Positions 8,516-18,152 of a DNA stretch of 64,000 nt are shown here, piece by piece. The stretch is from Streptomyces sp. Ag109_O5-1. GTDB taxonomy: Bacteria > Actinomycetota > Actinomycetes > Streptomycetales > Streptomycetaceae. The DNA lies in contig NZ_RKQF01000001.1 of assembly GCF_003814875.1 (NCBI RefSeq), positions 4,154,001-4,218,000 on the forward strand. The letters are read 5' to 3'. The first letter of the stretch is position 1; each line of letters opens with the position of its first letter. The translations under genes and the position numbers were made by a program. Below the pieces are notes generated by a model. The model made no database searches, was not told where the DNA came from, and worked only from the letters and a program-made list of their open reading frames with translations.

Positions 8516-11500
8516 ATGCGCTACCCATCACGGAGAAGAAGAAGGAGCCAGTCATCCGTACTGGCTATCACTGCAGCAACCGCGTTGATCGCCTCCGCCT
8601 TCACCACGAGCGCTGCACAAGCAGCGATGCCGAGCCTGTCGAAGAAGTCTGCGCAGAAGCAGACCGTCGCACCGGAGAAGGAGTCCGCGTCGGCGGTCCC
8701 GCTGAAGGATCGAGACACCGTTCTCGGAAAGGGCTGGAAAGCCTCCGCCGACCGGGCTGTGACCGCCGTCGCCGACAGCGACGGCCTGCATCTCCTGGTC
8801 GCCGACAGCAGGAACGGCTACAGCTGGAAGACGGCAGCAGTCCTCAGTGAACCCCAGCTGCCGGCCGACACCTGGATCGGCAACAGCTGCGTCATGGACG
8901 ACCACCACGCAGCCGTCGTCTACGCTCCCCGCACCTTCACCAACAAGCCCGACCTGATGATGGGCGGCGCGTTCACCGCGATCGTCAACCTCGACAACGG
9001 CAGCGTCACCAAGCAGCCGTTCACCGCGTCCCTGGCCTACTTCGACCCCACGTGCAGCCCGGCCACGCACACCGCCGTCTTCACCGCGCTCCGCGACACC
9101 AAGACGCGTCTGGTCACGGTGAACACGAAGGGCACCACGGTCGCGGACACCACCGCGAAGGGCGAGATAACCTCCGCCGTCCCCACCAAGGACGGTGTGA
9201 TCGCCGCCGCCGGGAACCGGCTCGTCCACATCGACCACAAGGGCAGGACTGCCGAGCTCGCCGCCACGACACACGCTCCGTACGGCATCCATGTGACCAG
9301 TGACGGCACGGTCAGCTATGTCGACCGCACCGGCGACACCGACGCCAACGTACAGACCTACGCGCACGGCAAGAAGACGACCGTCGCCAGCGGCAAGCTC
9401 ACCGCGATGAACCTGCGCCAGGGCACGGACGGCACGGTCTACCTCACCGGGAAGGCCAGCCACGGCAAGGGCTTCGGGGCCAGCGGCATCAAGGCGCTGA
9501 ATGTCTCACCCGACGCGGAACTCTCCACCCGTGGACGACTCGCCGTCGACCCGGTGGTCTCCCCGGCCGTGCAGGCGGGCGTCGACAACATCAAGGATGC
9601 CGGCCGCGACTTCACCAGCACCGCGGCCAAGGAACCCGCGGCCGAGACGACGACGGGCCACACCAGCCATGTCCTGACCGTCACCGGCACAGTTGCGGGC
9701 ACCGGACGGCATACGAAAGAGCAGACCGCCGAGCCCGGCTCCACCGCGGGCGGCAGGCCGTCGCCGGCGCTGACCGGCTCCTCGAAACCGCAGCTGTCCA
9801 CGATGAGCATGCTGACCACGGCCGACGACGACGCCAGGGCACACGACCCCATCGACACCGACGCCTGGTGCTCCGTGCCCCGCAACGACGTCAAGTCCCA
9901 GGCCCTCCAGCCCACCCCGAACCAGGTCGAATGGGCTGTGGACATGGCCGTCCGGAACGATCTGCGCTCCGGCTACCTCACCCAGGGCGGCTGGCGCGCG
10001 CAGACCGGGCTCTCCACCATCGACCCCCAGGGCCTGTTTCCTTACCCGCCGCTGAACACCGGCACCGGACAACGCATACCCGCCCAGGTCGAACTGGGCA
10101 TCCTCGCCCAGGAGTCCAACCTGTGGCAGGCCGAGTCCGGCGCCATCCCCGGCCAGATGGGCAGCCCGCTCGCGGCCGTCGACGGCTACTACGGCCACCA
10201 GACCGGCGGCAGCCTCGACGACTTCTGGACCATCCACTGGGACAAGTCCGACTGCGGCTACGGCGTCGGCCAGGTCACCGACGGCATGCGCAAGGCCGGA
10301 TACGAGAAGCCGGGTGAGAAGTCCAAGGACGTCACCACGCAGCGCGCGATCGCCCTCGACTACACCACCAACATCGCCGCTTCCCTCTACATCCTCGCCG
10401 ACAAGTGGAACGAGGTGCACCAGTCCGGCCAGACGATCACCGTCAACAACGACGACCCGGCCAAGCCCGAGAACTGGTTCACCGCCGTGTGGAACTACAA
10501 CCTCGGCTTCAACAAGAAGGCCGACGCGGGAACCAACGGCAACTGGGGCCTGGGCTGGTACAACAACCCCGCCAACCCCGTCTACCCCGCCTCCCGGCTG
10601 GCCTTCCTGAACACCGACCTCGACCCGCTGGCCGCCAAGGACGCCGCACATCCCCAGAACTGGCCCTACGAGGAGAAGGTGATGGGCTGGGCCGCCTGGT
10701 CCCAGGACACCGGCCACTCCTACGCCACCTCCGGCCGCCAAGACTGGCCCGGAGAATCCGGCTTCTCCTCCGCCGGCTTCTACCCCGCCACCTGGAACGG
10801 CACCACCGGAACCGTCATCGACCCGGCCAGCGGGAAATACCGCCGGGCACACATATCACCGCCCCTCGACGCGTTCTGCAACACCAAGAACAACTGCGAC
10901 ACGGCCAACCCGCCCAACTGCCCCGACGCCGCCTGCTACGCCCAGTACTGGTGGCACGAAACCAACGTCACCTGGAAATCCGACTGCGCCACCAGCTGCG
11001 GCAACGAGCACATCAAATACCTGACCCTGGTCAATGAACCCGGCCGCGGTTACCGTCTCCAGTACGGCACACCCGTATGCTCCGGCGCCCCCTCGGGCGC
11101 GAAGATCGTCGAGTCCGTACCGCAAGGAACCGACACCTGGAGCAACTGCGGCACCACCACGACCGACGGCTCATTCCAGTTCACCTTCTACGCGGACCCC
11201 AACGCCACCGGACCGGGCCTCGGACAGTACGACGCGAAAGCCGACCTGCACCAGATCGGCGGCGGCTACAACGGCCACTTCTGGTTCACCCACGCGCGCG
11301 ACGCCGCCCATCTCGGCGGCGACGGCGGACGCATGACCATCCTGGGCGACTGGAAGCTGAGCTCGGCCGTCTCTGGTGGTCAGGCAAAGGTCTACGTGCA
11401 CATCCCGGATACCGGCGCGCAGGTCACCAACGCCATCTACAAGGTCATCACCCCCTTCGGCACGGTGACCAAAACCATCGATCAGAACTCCCAGAACAAC

Positions 11501-12985
11501 AGCTGGGTCTCCCTCGGCGCCTACAACTTCAAGAACCGGGCCCCCGAGGTTCAGCTGACCAACTCCACATCGGACGGTGCCGCCGACAAGGATGTCGCTT
11601 ATGACGCCGTCGCATTCGTGCCCGGCGACTACAGCAACATGCCGAGCATCACCTTCCCCAACCCCGATGACAGCGCGCCGATGCCCAGTTGGGAAGGCGA
11701 CGTCGAGGAAGCCCACCGCAACAGCGGGCTGCCCTCTGCGGCAACCGCCCTGAGCAGCACGTCGGCCATCACAGACAATACGACGTGCTCGCCCGCAGAG
11801 ACGGGCGGCGGCAAGATCTGCGTGAACGGCAAGGCACAACCGAGAACATCCCAACTCGGTAAGCAGATGGCAAAGGCCCTGACCGCTGCCAACGCCAACT
11901 CGATCGTCCCCTGGTGCGACACCCAAAGCGCCGGCCATGACTGGTACACACGCACGGATGCCTGCCTGAAAGCCTTGTCCCCGCTCAATGTGACCTTCCT
12001 CGTGGATGAGAAAGTGGTCGGCACCGCGCACTTTGCGATGCAACAGGAGATCAAGCTCTACAACAACCTCGGAGAGTTCGACCAGACCCTTTCCCTCGTG
12101 CCTACCGAGATCGACCCCACCCTGGGTGCGGTGACACTACGCTGGAACGCGGCATCGGACTGTTCCGACTGCACGCAGTCCCAGCAACGGACGGACGGAG
12201 CTCTGACATGGGCCGGCCCGGAGGACGGCCACGTCGGAAGCGTCTCCTTCCAGACCCTGTGGAACGGGACCGGCAAGGAAAGGATCACTCTCGGGTGGAG
12301 TATCACGGGGAGCATCTCCGAACTCCCGGACGTATCGGACGAGGCCGACCTCGGAAACACCATCGGGGATCTGGACGTCCGCTGTGATGACATGACCAAA
12401 GGCGCCGCGAACGCGGGATGCGTCTTCCCCGCCTATACCCCGACCTTCACGGTGAACACCGATCGCTACCCAGCAGCCGGCGCCTATTACTGGCTCATGA
12501 AAGAAAAGAACAGCAATCATTTCGGCAGTAGGGCGCACAACACGCCTCTGCATTACCTGACGGACGGGCAAAGCGACAACCGGGAGGTGGTGTGCCCCGA
12601 CAGCTGGCAGGGGCGTACCGAGACTCCAGACGCCAGTTGTGACGAGTACGCCTTCGCCACCACGAACGAGAGTGGTGGTGTACCGGCCAACGGAGTCACC
12701 TCCGGCGACCAGTGTGCGCAGTACTACGCAACACCGCTGAACGACACCACCTGGACGCTGTACTACGACGACAACTACCCCCTGCCCACCTGGTCGGAGA
12801 AGTGCGGCCGCGCCAGCATCCCGTTGGCTCAGAACACCGGCGCCCTGGCGCCATTCGGTCGCACCGGGGGCTTCGTCTGGTACAACCGGATGCTCGGAGA
12901 TGACCCGTTCTGGCTAGCCACGCCGGGGTTCGACCACTGCACATCGGCAGACACCACGTGCACCTTCCAGCGCACAAACCCGTAG
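8516..12985 (+). CDS. Giant exported lysozyme-like/golvesin/NucA-NucB protein
   Basis: This 1489-residue protein begins with an Arg-rich signal peptide and a hydrophobic core (residues 1-37, ending in SAAQA), so it is exported. Residues 75-330 contain repeated short beta strands (GTVYLTGK, DGVIAAAGNRLVHID) like a propeller. Residues 465-720 look lysozyme-like: ILAQESNLW with Glu533 as the candidate acid and CGYGVGQVTDGM at 580-591. Residues 905-1037 match the golvesin/xly-type beta domain (KVYVHIPDTG, NSWVSLGAYNF, YDAVAFVPG). Residues 1340-1475 carry the NucA/NucB deoxyribonuclease signature CDEYAFA (1375-1381). I infer an extracellular enzyme acting on wall polymer and DNA. The ribosome site is weak. 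No immunity gene is recognised next to it. Confidence 0.8.
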   Translation: MRYPSRRRRRSQSSVLAITAATALIASAFTTSAAQAAMPSLSKKSAQKQTVAPEKESASAVPLKDRDTVLGKGWKASADRAVTAVADSDGLHLLVADSRNGYSWKTAAVLSEPQLPADTWIGNSCVMDDHHAAVVYAPRTFTNKPDLMMGGAFTAIVNLDNGSVTKQPFTASLAYFDPTCSPATHTAVFTALRDTKTRLVTVNTKGTTVADTTAKGEITSAVPTKDGVIAAAGNRLVHIDHKGRTAELAATTHAPYGIHVTSDGTVSYVDRTGDTDANVQTYAHGKKTTVASGKLTAMNLRQGTDGTVYLTGKASHGKGFGASGIKALNVSPDAELSTRGRLAVDPVVSPAVQAGVDNIKDAGRDFTSTAAKEPAAETTTGHTSHVLTVTGTVAGTGRHTKEQTAEPGSTAGGRPSPALTGSSKPQLSTMSMLTTADDDARAHDPIDTDAWCSVPRNDVKSQALQPTPNQVEWAVDMAVRNDLRSGYLTQGGWRAQTGLSTIDPQGLFPYPPLNTGTGQRIPAQVELGILAQESNLWQAESGAIPGQMGSPLAAVDGYYGHQTGGSLDDFWTIHWDKSDCGYGVGQVTDGMRKAGYEKPGEKSKDVTTQRAIALDYTTNIAASLYILADKWNEVHQSGQTITVNNDDPAKPENWFTAVWNYNLGFNKKADAGTNGNWGLGWYNNPANPVYPASRLAFLNTDLDPLAAKDAAHPQNWPYEEKVMGWAAWSQDTGHSYATSGRQDWPGESGFSSAGFYPATWNGTTGTVIDPASGKYRRAHISPPLDAFCNTKNNCDTANPPNCPDAACYAQYWWHETNVTWKSDCATSCGNEHIKYLTLVNEPGRGYRLQYGTPVCSGAPSGAKIVESVPQGTDTWSNCGTTTTDGSFQFTFYADPNATGPGLGQYDAKADLHQIGGGYNGHFWFTHARDAAHLGGDGGRMTILGDWKLSSAVSGGQAKVYVHIPDTGAQVTNAIYKVITPFGTVTKTIDQNSQNNSWVSLGAYNFKNRAPEVQLTNSTSDGAADKDVAYDAVAFVPGDYSNMPSITFPNPDDSAPMPSWEGDVEEAHRNSGLPSAATALSSTSAITDNTTCSPAETGGGKICVNGKAQPRTSQLGKQMAKALTAANANSIVPWCDTQSAGHDWYTRTDACLKALSPLNVTFLVDEKVVGTAHFAMQQEIKLYNNLGEFDQTLSLVPTEIDPTLGAVTLRWNAASDCSDCTQSQQRTDGALTWAGPEDGHVGSVSFQTLWNGTGKERITLGWSITGSISELPDVSDEADLGNTIGDLDVRCDDMTKGAANAGCVFPAYTPTFTVNTDRYPAAGAYYWLMKEKNSNHFGSRAHNTPLHYLTDGQSDNREVVCPDSWQGRTETPDASCDEYAFATTNESGGVPANGVTSGDQCAQYYATPLNDTTWTLYYDDNYPLPTWSEKCGRASIPLAQNTGALAPFGRTGGFVWYNRMLGDDPFWLATPGFDHCTSADTTCTFQRTNP

Positions 12986-13082
12986 CCGTATTCGCCGGGC
13001 CGGAAGGTCACTGAGAGATCTTCCGGAGCTGGTGGACAAGAATTGCCCCGGTTGAGAATTTGGGGCGGCAGCTCGTGACACA

Positions 13083-13118
13083 TGAGGGGGTGGCGTCCGC
13101 CCGGACTCCACCCCCTCA
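13083..13118. terminator. Bidirectional hairpin terminator
   Basis: Perfect 11-bp arms (TGAGGGGGTGG and CCACCCCCTCA) surround a 14-base loop between two convergent genes, ending 2 bases before the stop codon of the downstream minus-strand gene. The position and GC-rich stem fit a shared terminator. Confidence 0.75.
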
Positions 13119-13119
13119 C

Positions 13120-13758
13120 TCATGTATTCAAAACGTCGTCGCTCAGCGCGTCGAGGGAAGGGCTTCCGCTGACTACTACCAGCGGAAGCCTGCCGTCCTC
13201 CAGCAGATCGCGTGGCAATGAGATACCGAAATGCTTCTCGATCACACCTAGCGACATGGCGATCCGCAGACTGTGCCGCGCGCCGCTCACCTGAAGGTAA
13301 TCGCCCGTCGGAAGAATGATGCCCGCCGCTTCCAGCTCCTCCTGGAGAAGATCCGGCTGGGATCCCCAGCGCCTCCGTTCCTCGCCAAGACCGAACGAGC
13401 ACAGCAACTCGCTGTCGGCGGCGTAGGAGAAGAAGGAAGGCGGGTGGAATGCCTGGGGATCAAGATTCACCGCCTCGACACCGTTGCGCGAAATCCTCTT
13501 GAGGACGTCGTGCCTGGCCCCGGGGGCTTCCCCGTATTCGGCGGCGAACACCCACCCCTGCGCTTCCCCCACCCGTGCGACGCCTACATCTGCATCGGTA
13601 AGAAGCCCGACGGCTTCCCAGGCGGTCGCCAGGGGCTTCACACCTGCCGGTGAAGCGCCGAGCCGCACAGCCAACTCGTCCGGCGTGATCCCGCGGGCGA
13701 AGGTGACGCTGTAGTGCCACTCGGACTCCGCCAGCCAGCGCACACCGCGATTCGTCAT
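13120..13758 (-). CDS. DUF6461-family protein
   Basis: The 212-residue protein from the ATG at 13758 starts MTNRGVRWLAES and follows the pattern of a Streptomyces family I know as DUF6461: an N-terminal region with VTFARGITPDELAVRLGA, a VGEAQGWVFAAEYGEA strand, a central NLDPQAFHPPSFFSYAADSE segment, then LGEERRRWGSQPDLL. No signal peptide or catalytic motif is evident. A second possible ATG lies at 13776; I prefer the shorter form because the family starts near the W-L-x-x-S-x-W motif. It may be an accessory or effector-neutralising protein, but no function is known. The 317 bases upstream (13759-14075) hold no gene I can support. Confidence 0.75.
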   Translation of the reverse strand: MTNRGVRWLAESEWHYSVTFARGITPDELAVRLGASPAGVKPLATAWEAVGLLTDADVGVARVGEAQGWVFAAEYGEAPGARHDVLKRISRNGVEAVNLDPQAFHPPSFFSYAADSELLCSFGLGEERRRWGSQPDLLQEELEAAGIILPTGDYLQVSGARHSLRIAMSLGVIEKHFGISLPRDLLEDGRLPLVVVSGSPSLDALSDDVLNT

Positions 13759-14075
13759 GTCCTCATCTTGCCGCATGGCCTCGTCACCCTGGTGGGTCGT
13801 TACCGTTTCCGGCCGGAGACCGCTGTTCCAGACCTGCCGAGATCGTTGAGACTCCAAGATCGCCAGATCCTCGTGATCGCAAAGGGACCGGCGCGCCTGG
13901 CGGCGGCTGATTTTCGGGGCAACTTCAGAAGGCGGCCCGAGACGGCCAGCCATCACTCAGAGCGACTGCCGTACGGAAGCGGAAGCTGAGCCAGAACCGA
14001 ATCTCCGCGAACAGAACCAGGCGCGCCCCCATACCCACCGGGTCCCCCGTTGCTGAGCCACTCATGCAGGGCCCC

Positions 14076-14381
14076 TCACCCGGGGCGACCGCTGGGAATG
14101 GCGAGTTCACGGCCACGGTAAAAGCCTTCCCGCTCCTCCACGACGTACGGGGCCATGGCGGCACGCCGCTGCGTCTCCGGCTCGGAGGCTCGCCAGGAGT
14201 CGCAGGCCTCGCTGGAGTCCCAGAAGGACACCCCGGTGATCTCCTGTCCGTCCTCGGACCAGTACGCGAAGGCGCGGTGCATACCCTCTGGATGGGTGGC
14301 CGGCCGCCACGCCTTCTCGAAGTCATCGAGGGTGCCCGGCCGAATGCGGCGCGTCGACACCCAGACGAAGTGTTCATCCAT
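14076..14381 (-). CDS. Antibiotic-biosynthesis-monooxygenase-fold protein
   Basis: The 101-residue protein from the ATG at 14381 has the layout of a dimeric alpha-beta barrel (ABM/EthD-like): HFVWVSTRRIRPGTLDDFEKAW, ITGVSFWDSSEACDSWRAS and a C-terminal REGFYRGREL strand. A strong AGGAGG ribosome site lies just before the ATG. Such proteins are often small cofactor-free monooxygenases, heme-binding proteins or simple stress proteins. It is divergent from the methyltransferase-like gene at 14622 and may share its promoter region. Confidence 0.7.
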   Translation of the reverse strand: MDEHFVWVSTRRIRPGTLDDFEKAWRPATHPEGMHRAFAYWSEDGQEITGVSFWDSSEACDSWRASEPETQRRAAMAPYVVEEREGFYRGRELAIPSGRPG

Positions 14382-14621
14382 CCCATCCTCCTGCGCTACG
14401 TCAGCCCGGCTTGTCGGCGCCCATGCGACCACCGTAGGTCCGCAGCACCGATTGCGCCTGAGCGGCGATCGCGGTGCTACGGAGAATCCCCCTTGTGGTG
14501 TCGGCAGGGGCTGAATCGCGACCCGGTGTGCCCTGTACTGCGCCGTGCGCGGCAGACGTCCCCGGCACGGAAGGCGGAACATGATGGACATAAATCAGTG
14601 TTCCAGGAGGAGGAGTATGAA

Positions 14622-15542
14622 ATGGCCGAATCCGGTCCCGGCGGTACCGGCGGTGTAGCGGGCGGCAAGTCGCGGTTCGATGACATCTACGACCGTCCGG
14701 ACCCTCGCGCATACTTCCAACGGCTGGCCCCGCTTGAGTACGAGATCCCGCACCATGCCCAGCCGGTCTTCCGGCAGGTGGCAACCGACCGGGCCGAGCT
14801 CGACGACGGCCACCCCGGCAGGCTGGCGATGCTGGACGTGTGCTGCTCGTACGGGACCAATGCCGCGCTGCTCAACCACGACGTCACCCTGGCGGAGATG
14901 TACGAGCGGTACACCTCCCCTGCTTGCCGGACGATGTCGACGGCAGAGCTCGCCGCATGGGACAAGGAGTTCTATGCCGAGCGACGCCGACCGGACGCAG
15001 TACCTGTCTTCGGCCTGGACGTCGCGGCACCCGCCGTGCAGTACGCACTCGAGGTGGGACTGCTGGACGCCGCCTTCACCGACGACCTGGAACAGAGCCC
15101 ACCCAGCCCCGGTCTGAGGCGCGCGCTCGCCGAGGTCGGCCTCATCACGCTGACAGGCGGCGGCAGCTATATCACCGCTCGCACATTCAGGGCACTGCTG
15201 GACAGTGCCAGAAGGCCGGTGTGGGTCAGCGCGTTCGTTCTGCGGACCGTGTCGTACCACCCGATCGTCCGGGCACTGGCCGTGCACGGTCTGAGCACCA
15301 CCGTCGATGTCTCCCACACCTATCCGCAGCGTCTCTTCACCGACGAGCGGGAACAGCGGTATGCGATCGAGGCGGTACGGGCGCTGGGAGGCGACCCCGC
15401 AGGGCGCGAGGAGGACGGCCGCTTCCACAGCCTGCACTACGAGTCCCGGCCCGATACGCGGTGGCAGTCAGGCGACCGAGTAGAGGCTCACTGCGCGCAG
15501 CCGACGTCCAGTACTTCGATCACCTCTCCGTGGACCGTGTAA
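14622..15542 (+). CDS. Putative SAM-dependent methyltransferase-like protein
   Basis: From the ATG at 14622 (behind GGAGGAGGAG) the protein has 306 residues. A motif I-like segment AMLDVCCSYGTN lies at 69-80 and an acidic loop GLDVAAPAVQYALE follows further on, resembling the SAM-binding beta1 and beta2 regions of class I methyltransferases, though the glycine-rich loop is unusual (CCSYG instead of GxGxG). The family starts with the conserved DDIYDRPDPRAYFQRLAPLEYEI. The second half (YITARTFRALLDSARRPVWVSAFVLR) is alpha/beta. The substrate is unknown. Its 3' end overlaps the minus-strand gene at 15488 by 55 bases. Confidence 0.6.
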   Translation: MAESGPGGTGGVAGGKSRFDDIYDRPDPRAYFQRLAPLEYEIPHHAQPVFRQVATDRAELDDGHPGRLAMLDVCCSYGTNAALLNHDVTLAEMYERYTSPACRTMSTAELAAWDKEFYAERRRPDAVPVFGLDVAAPAVQYALEVGLLDAAFTDDLEQSPPSPGLRRALAEVGLITLTGGGSYITARTFRALLDSARRPVWVSAFVLRTVSYHPIVRALAVHGLSTTVDVSHTYPQRLFTDEREQRYAIEAVRALGGDPAGREEDGRFHSLHYESRPDTRWQSGDRVEAHCAQPTSSTSITSPWTV

Positions 15543-15700
15543 ACGAGCCAGCACCACTCACCGAACGCTGCCGCCAGGTCCGGCGCCCTGATCTCCGCGT
15601 CCTCGGTGACCGCGTCGATGAGCGCCATGATCTCCTCGTGCATCTCGTCCGGCACCTCGAAGAGCACGCTGGCGGCGGGTTGGACCAGTTCGACTCGCAT
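15488..15700 (-). CDS. Small hypothetical protein
   Basis: The 70-residue frame from the ATG at 15700 (MRVELVQPAAS) has regular alpha/beta character: FEVPDEMHEEIMALIDAVTED, then WCWLVYTVHGEVIEVLDV. The layout resembles small ParE/RelE-like or inhibitor-like proteins, but the basic catalytic residues of RelE toxins are missing, so I do not assign it. It overlaps the end of the methyltransferase-like gene in the opposite direction. Confidence 0.5.
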   Translation of the reverse strand: MRVELVQPAASVLFEVPDEMHEEIMALIDAVTEDAEIRAPDLAAAFGEWCWLVYTVHGEVIEVLDVGCAQ

Positions 15701-15879
15701 GACGTCCCCGCAGACGGACAAGCAGGACACCAGGTGAAGCGGCGTCCACCGCTCGGCTCGATGACCGAATAAAATCCCTCACGACCACCATAAATCCACT
15801 GCTCCCGCGCGAGGCGGCGCCCGCGGGTACGGCCTGGGTGCCGACGGAACGAGCGGTCGGCCGCGGTGCGGCATCGGCG

Positions 15880-16107
15880 TCAGCGGATGGCGGCGCGCGC
15901 GTGCCCGCCCCGGCGCCTGCCGTGCTCGGTCGAGGCCCGGGCGAGGACGCTCTCTGCCTGTGCCACGGCGTCTGCGGCGTTGCGTTGTCCCATGAGGACG
16001 CAGAGTGTGTAGGCGGCGCCGTCGAGCCAGCGGTAACTGAGCGAGCTCAGCGGATCCCGCAGCAGACCGTTGCGCGCGAAGCGCAGCGGCAGCGGTCCTG
16101 ACGTGGG
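15880..16107 (-). pseudogene. Unidentified coding remnant
   Basis: A minus-strand frame of about 75 codons reads like true protein (DPLSSLSYRWLDGAAYTLCV, RNAADAVAQAESVLARA) but has no start codon and is closed by a stop upstream at about 16110. It appears to be the C-terminal fragment of a lost gene. The family is not recognised. From 16112 to 16475 nothing else can be supported. Confidence 0.3.
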
Positions 16108-16475
16108 GCATCAGCAGGCGGTCGCACCTCGGTGCGGGGTCGCACTGACCTCCTCCGCCTTGACATCGGTGGGCACAGGGTCTGGCGACGCGACCCCGTT
16201 CACACCGTCCTCATCACCGGCAACGCCCAGGCGCCCCATGAACGCGGGCTCGCTGCGCGCCAGGACGCGCGCTGGAGCTGCACCCGCAACTCCGTGTACT
16301 GCACACCCGTGCCATATCGCCGTGCTGCCACGGCAGAACCAACGAATTGCGCCTGGGAGCGAAGTGCGCCGGACAGGTGGAGCCGCGAACTCGCCGCAAC
16401 AGACATGCAGGACCAGAACTCTGGTCAGACACTGGGGGCAGAGCAGTGGCTGACGGCGTACGAACCCAGGGCGCG

Positions 16476-17285
16476 ATGGCTATGAACCACGGCACCGCAG
16501 ACTCCTCCGGTGCGACGGATGCCGTCTCCACGCGTTCCGTGTTCGGCGCGCCGTGCTGGGTGAGTCTGAGCAGCCGCGACCTCGACGCCACGCAGGACTT
16601 CTACGGGGCCGTACTGGGCTGGCAGTGGCGCACCGCCAGACTCGGCGACCGTTTCCGGACCGCACTGGCGGACGGGGTACCCGTCGCAGGGATCGCGGAG
16701 ATGGCTACCACGTGGCAGATGGCCGTGGCCTGGACGCCGTACTTCGCCGTGGCGAACGCGGACGAGGCGGTCGCCCACTTCCGGGAGCGCGGCGGGACCG
16801 TGGCAGTGGGACCGATCTCTTTCCCTCCCGGGAGGGCGGCGCTGCTCGCGGACCGCGACGGGGCCCGCTTCGGGGTGTGGCAGGGAAAACTCGTCACCGA
16901 GTGGGAGGCGTGGCGGCAGGCAGCGCCAACGTTCATCACCCTGCACACCCGTGACGCCTTCGACGCGGCCATCTTCTACGGCGAGGCCCTCGACTGGGCC
17001 TCGGACCTGCCCGGCTGCTGCGAGGTCGAGTACGCGGGAGGCGAAGTACTGCTGCGCAGCCGGGGCGACGTCGTGGCCCGCATCGAGTCAGGCTCGCTGG
17101 AGACGCCACCCGACCCTTCGGTCCGGCCGCACTGGCAGGTCCACTTCACCGTTGCCGACGTGGGACCGTGCGTCCGAGCCGCGGAGAAGTACGGCGGCAG
17201 TGTCTTGGCAGAGGGCCGGCGGGAGGCCACGCTGCGCGACCCCGACGGCGCCCAGTTCACCGTGACCTCGCGTCGGCAGTACTGA
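16476..17285 (+). CDS. Two-domain VOC (glyoxalase-like) protein
   Basis: The protein is about 269 residues from the ATG at 16476 (or 267 from 16482). It is built of two vicinal-oxygen-chelate modules: the first from APCWVSLSSRDLDATQDFYG to RDGARFGVW, the second from APTFITLHTRDAFDAAIFYG to RDPDGAQFTV. Each ends with the D-R/P-D-G-A-x-F strand typical of glyoxalase/bleomycin-resistance folds. Such proteins bind a metal or sequester a small molecule. The likely role is detoxification or an unassigned isomerase/dioxygenase step. An upstream GTG at 16444 is possible but has no better ribosome site. Confidence 0.8.
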   Translation: MAMNHGTADSSGATDAVSTRSVFGAPCWVSLSSRDLDATQDFYGAVLGWQWRTARLGDRFRTALADGVPVAGIAEMATTWQMAVAWTPYFAVANADEAVAHFRERGGTVAVGPISFPPGRAALLADRDGARFGVWQGKLVTEWEAWRQAAPTFITLHTRDAFDAAIFYGEALDWASDLPGCCEVEYAGGEVLLRSRGDVVARIESGSLETPPDPSVRPHWQVHFTVADVGPCVRAAEKYGGSVLAEGRREATLRDPDGAQFTVTSRRQY

Positions 17286-17596
17286 CAAGGCGGAGCCACC
17301 GGATCAAGGGCCTCCCAGTGACCCAGGACGAGGTCGTGATCGGCATGACCAGCGAAGCGGACATGGCCCGTAACATCACCGCCGACCAGCTCGCCGAGTT
17401 CGTCCAGCGGGTATGACCGTCATCCGACCCGCACCGAGCTCCCCACCCGCCACCTGCACGGTCGCATCGCCCACCAGGGCGAGAAGGCACACCGATCCAG
17501 GCCAGTCGGCAGTGGCACGTCGAGCGCACGCACGACACCGGGCTATGGATTCTCGAGCGCAGCATCCGGGCCGACTCCGGCTCCCCGGCACGCAGT
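17286..17596. other. Region with short open frame only
   Basis: A 32-codon frame (17318-17416, VTQDEVVIGMTSEADMARN...) reads like the C-terminal tail of a lost protein. Beyond it, a weak transposase-like phrase (ASRQWHVERTHDTG) appears near 17500-17540 but does not continue. I see no intact gene. Confidence 0.3.
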
Positions 17597-17776
17597 TCAC
17601 TGTCTCGTCGGGACGTCGTCCGCCCGCTCGCCCTCCGCTTGAGATGGTTCGGTCCTGGGCACGTCCGGGTGCTGTTCCATGGCGCTGCGCTCGCCCGGCT
17701 CGTCGCGCTCCCCCTCGGCCTGCGACGGGGTATGCGCGTATAGCCAGCGGTCGTAGTCCGAGGCTCCGGATTGCAT
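17597..17776 (-). CDS. Small acidic hypothetical protein
   Basis: The 59-residue frame from the ATG at 17776 has a perfect ribosome site (GAAGGAGG) and an internal near-repeat: the phrase PSQAEGERDEP recurs as PSQAEGERADD. It is hydrophilic and probably disordered. It resembles short conserved Streptomyces proteins starting with ASDYDRWLYA. Function is unknown. The following 376 bases (17777-18152) contain no supported gene. Confidence 0.6.
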   Translation of the reverse strand: MQSGASDYDRWLYAHTPSQAEGERDEPGERSAMEQHPDVPRTEPSQAEGERADDVPTRQ

Positions 17777-18152
17777 GATGGGCCTCCTTCGCTCGCTAAC
17801 CCCATGGTCCACCCTCGGCCGTGACGCGGCGAGAGAATTTGTGAGCAACGGGGTAATCACGTGCCCACCGTCATCGCCGCTCGCCACGTGGGTGGCGACG
17901 AGGAGGCGTGCAGAGCGGGCGTGGACATGGATTCTGGTCACGTCGTTGGTCCGGGGACCGTCAGCTGTCTCTGCAACGTTGCATTGAGCTGCTTGACCAG
18001 CGCGTTCGGCGCACAGCTTCAGTGTGCCCCGGAGACACTGCTCGTCGGGTGATCCGGCCCGGCCGCGCCCAACCCTGCGGGGGCCAAGAAAGACAACGCC
18101 CGCGCGCCATACAGCAGCCTCCCGAACGAAGATGGGAAGGAGGAGCGGAGCG

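Noticed and set aside
8516..12985. Reading the giant protein and its neighbours as a polymorphic toxin/immunity system
   Set aside because: No immunity gene, RHS repeats or export-specific trafficking domain is visible; only the domain composition is suggestive.
15779..16111. 110-codon minus-strand frame
   Set aside because: Composition is Arg/Pro-rich and a different frame on the same strand reads more like protein.
17440..17560. Transposase-like phrase RQWHVERTHDTG
   Set aside because: The match is short and the conserved continuation is absent; chance or too decayed to call.
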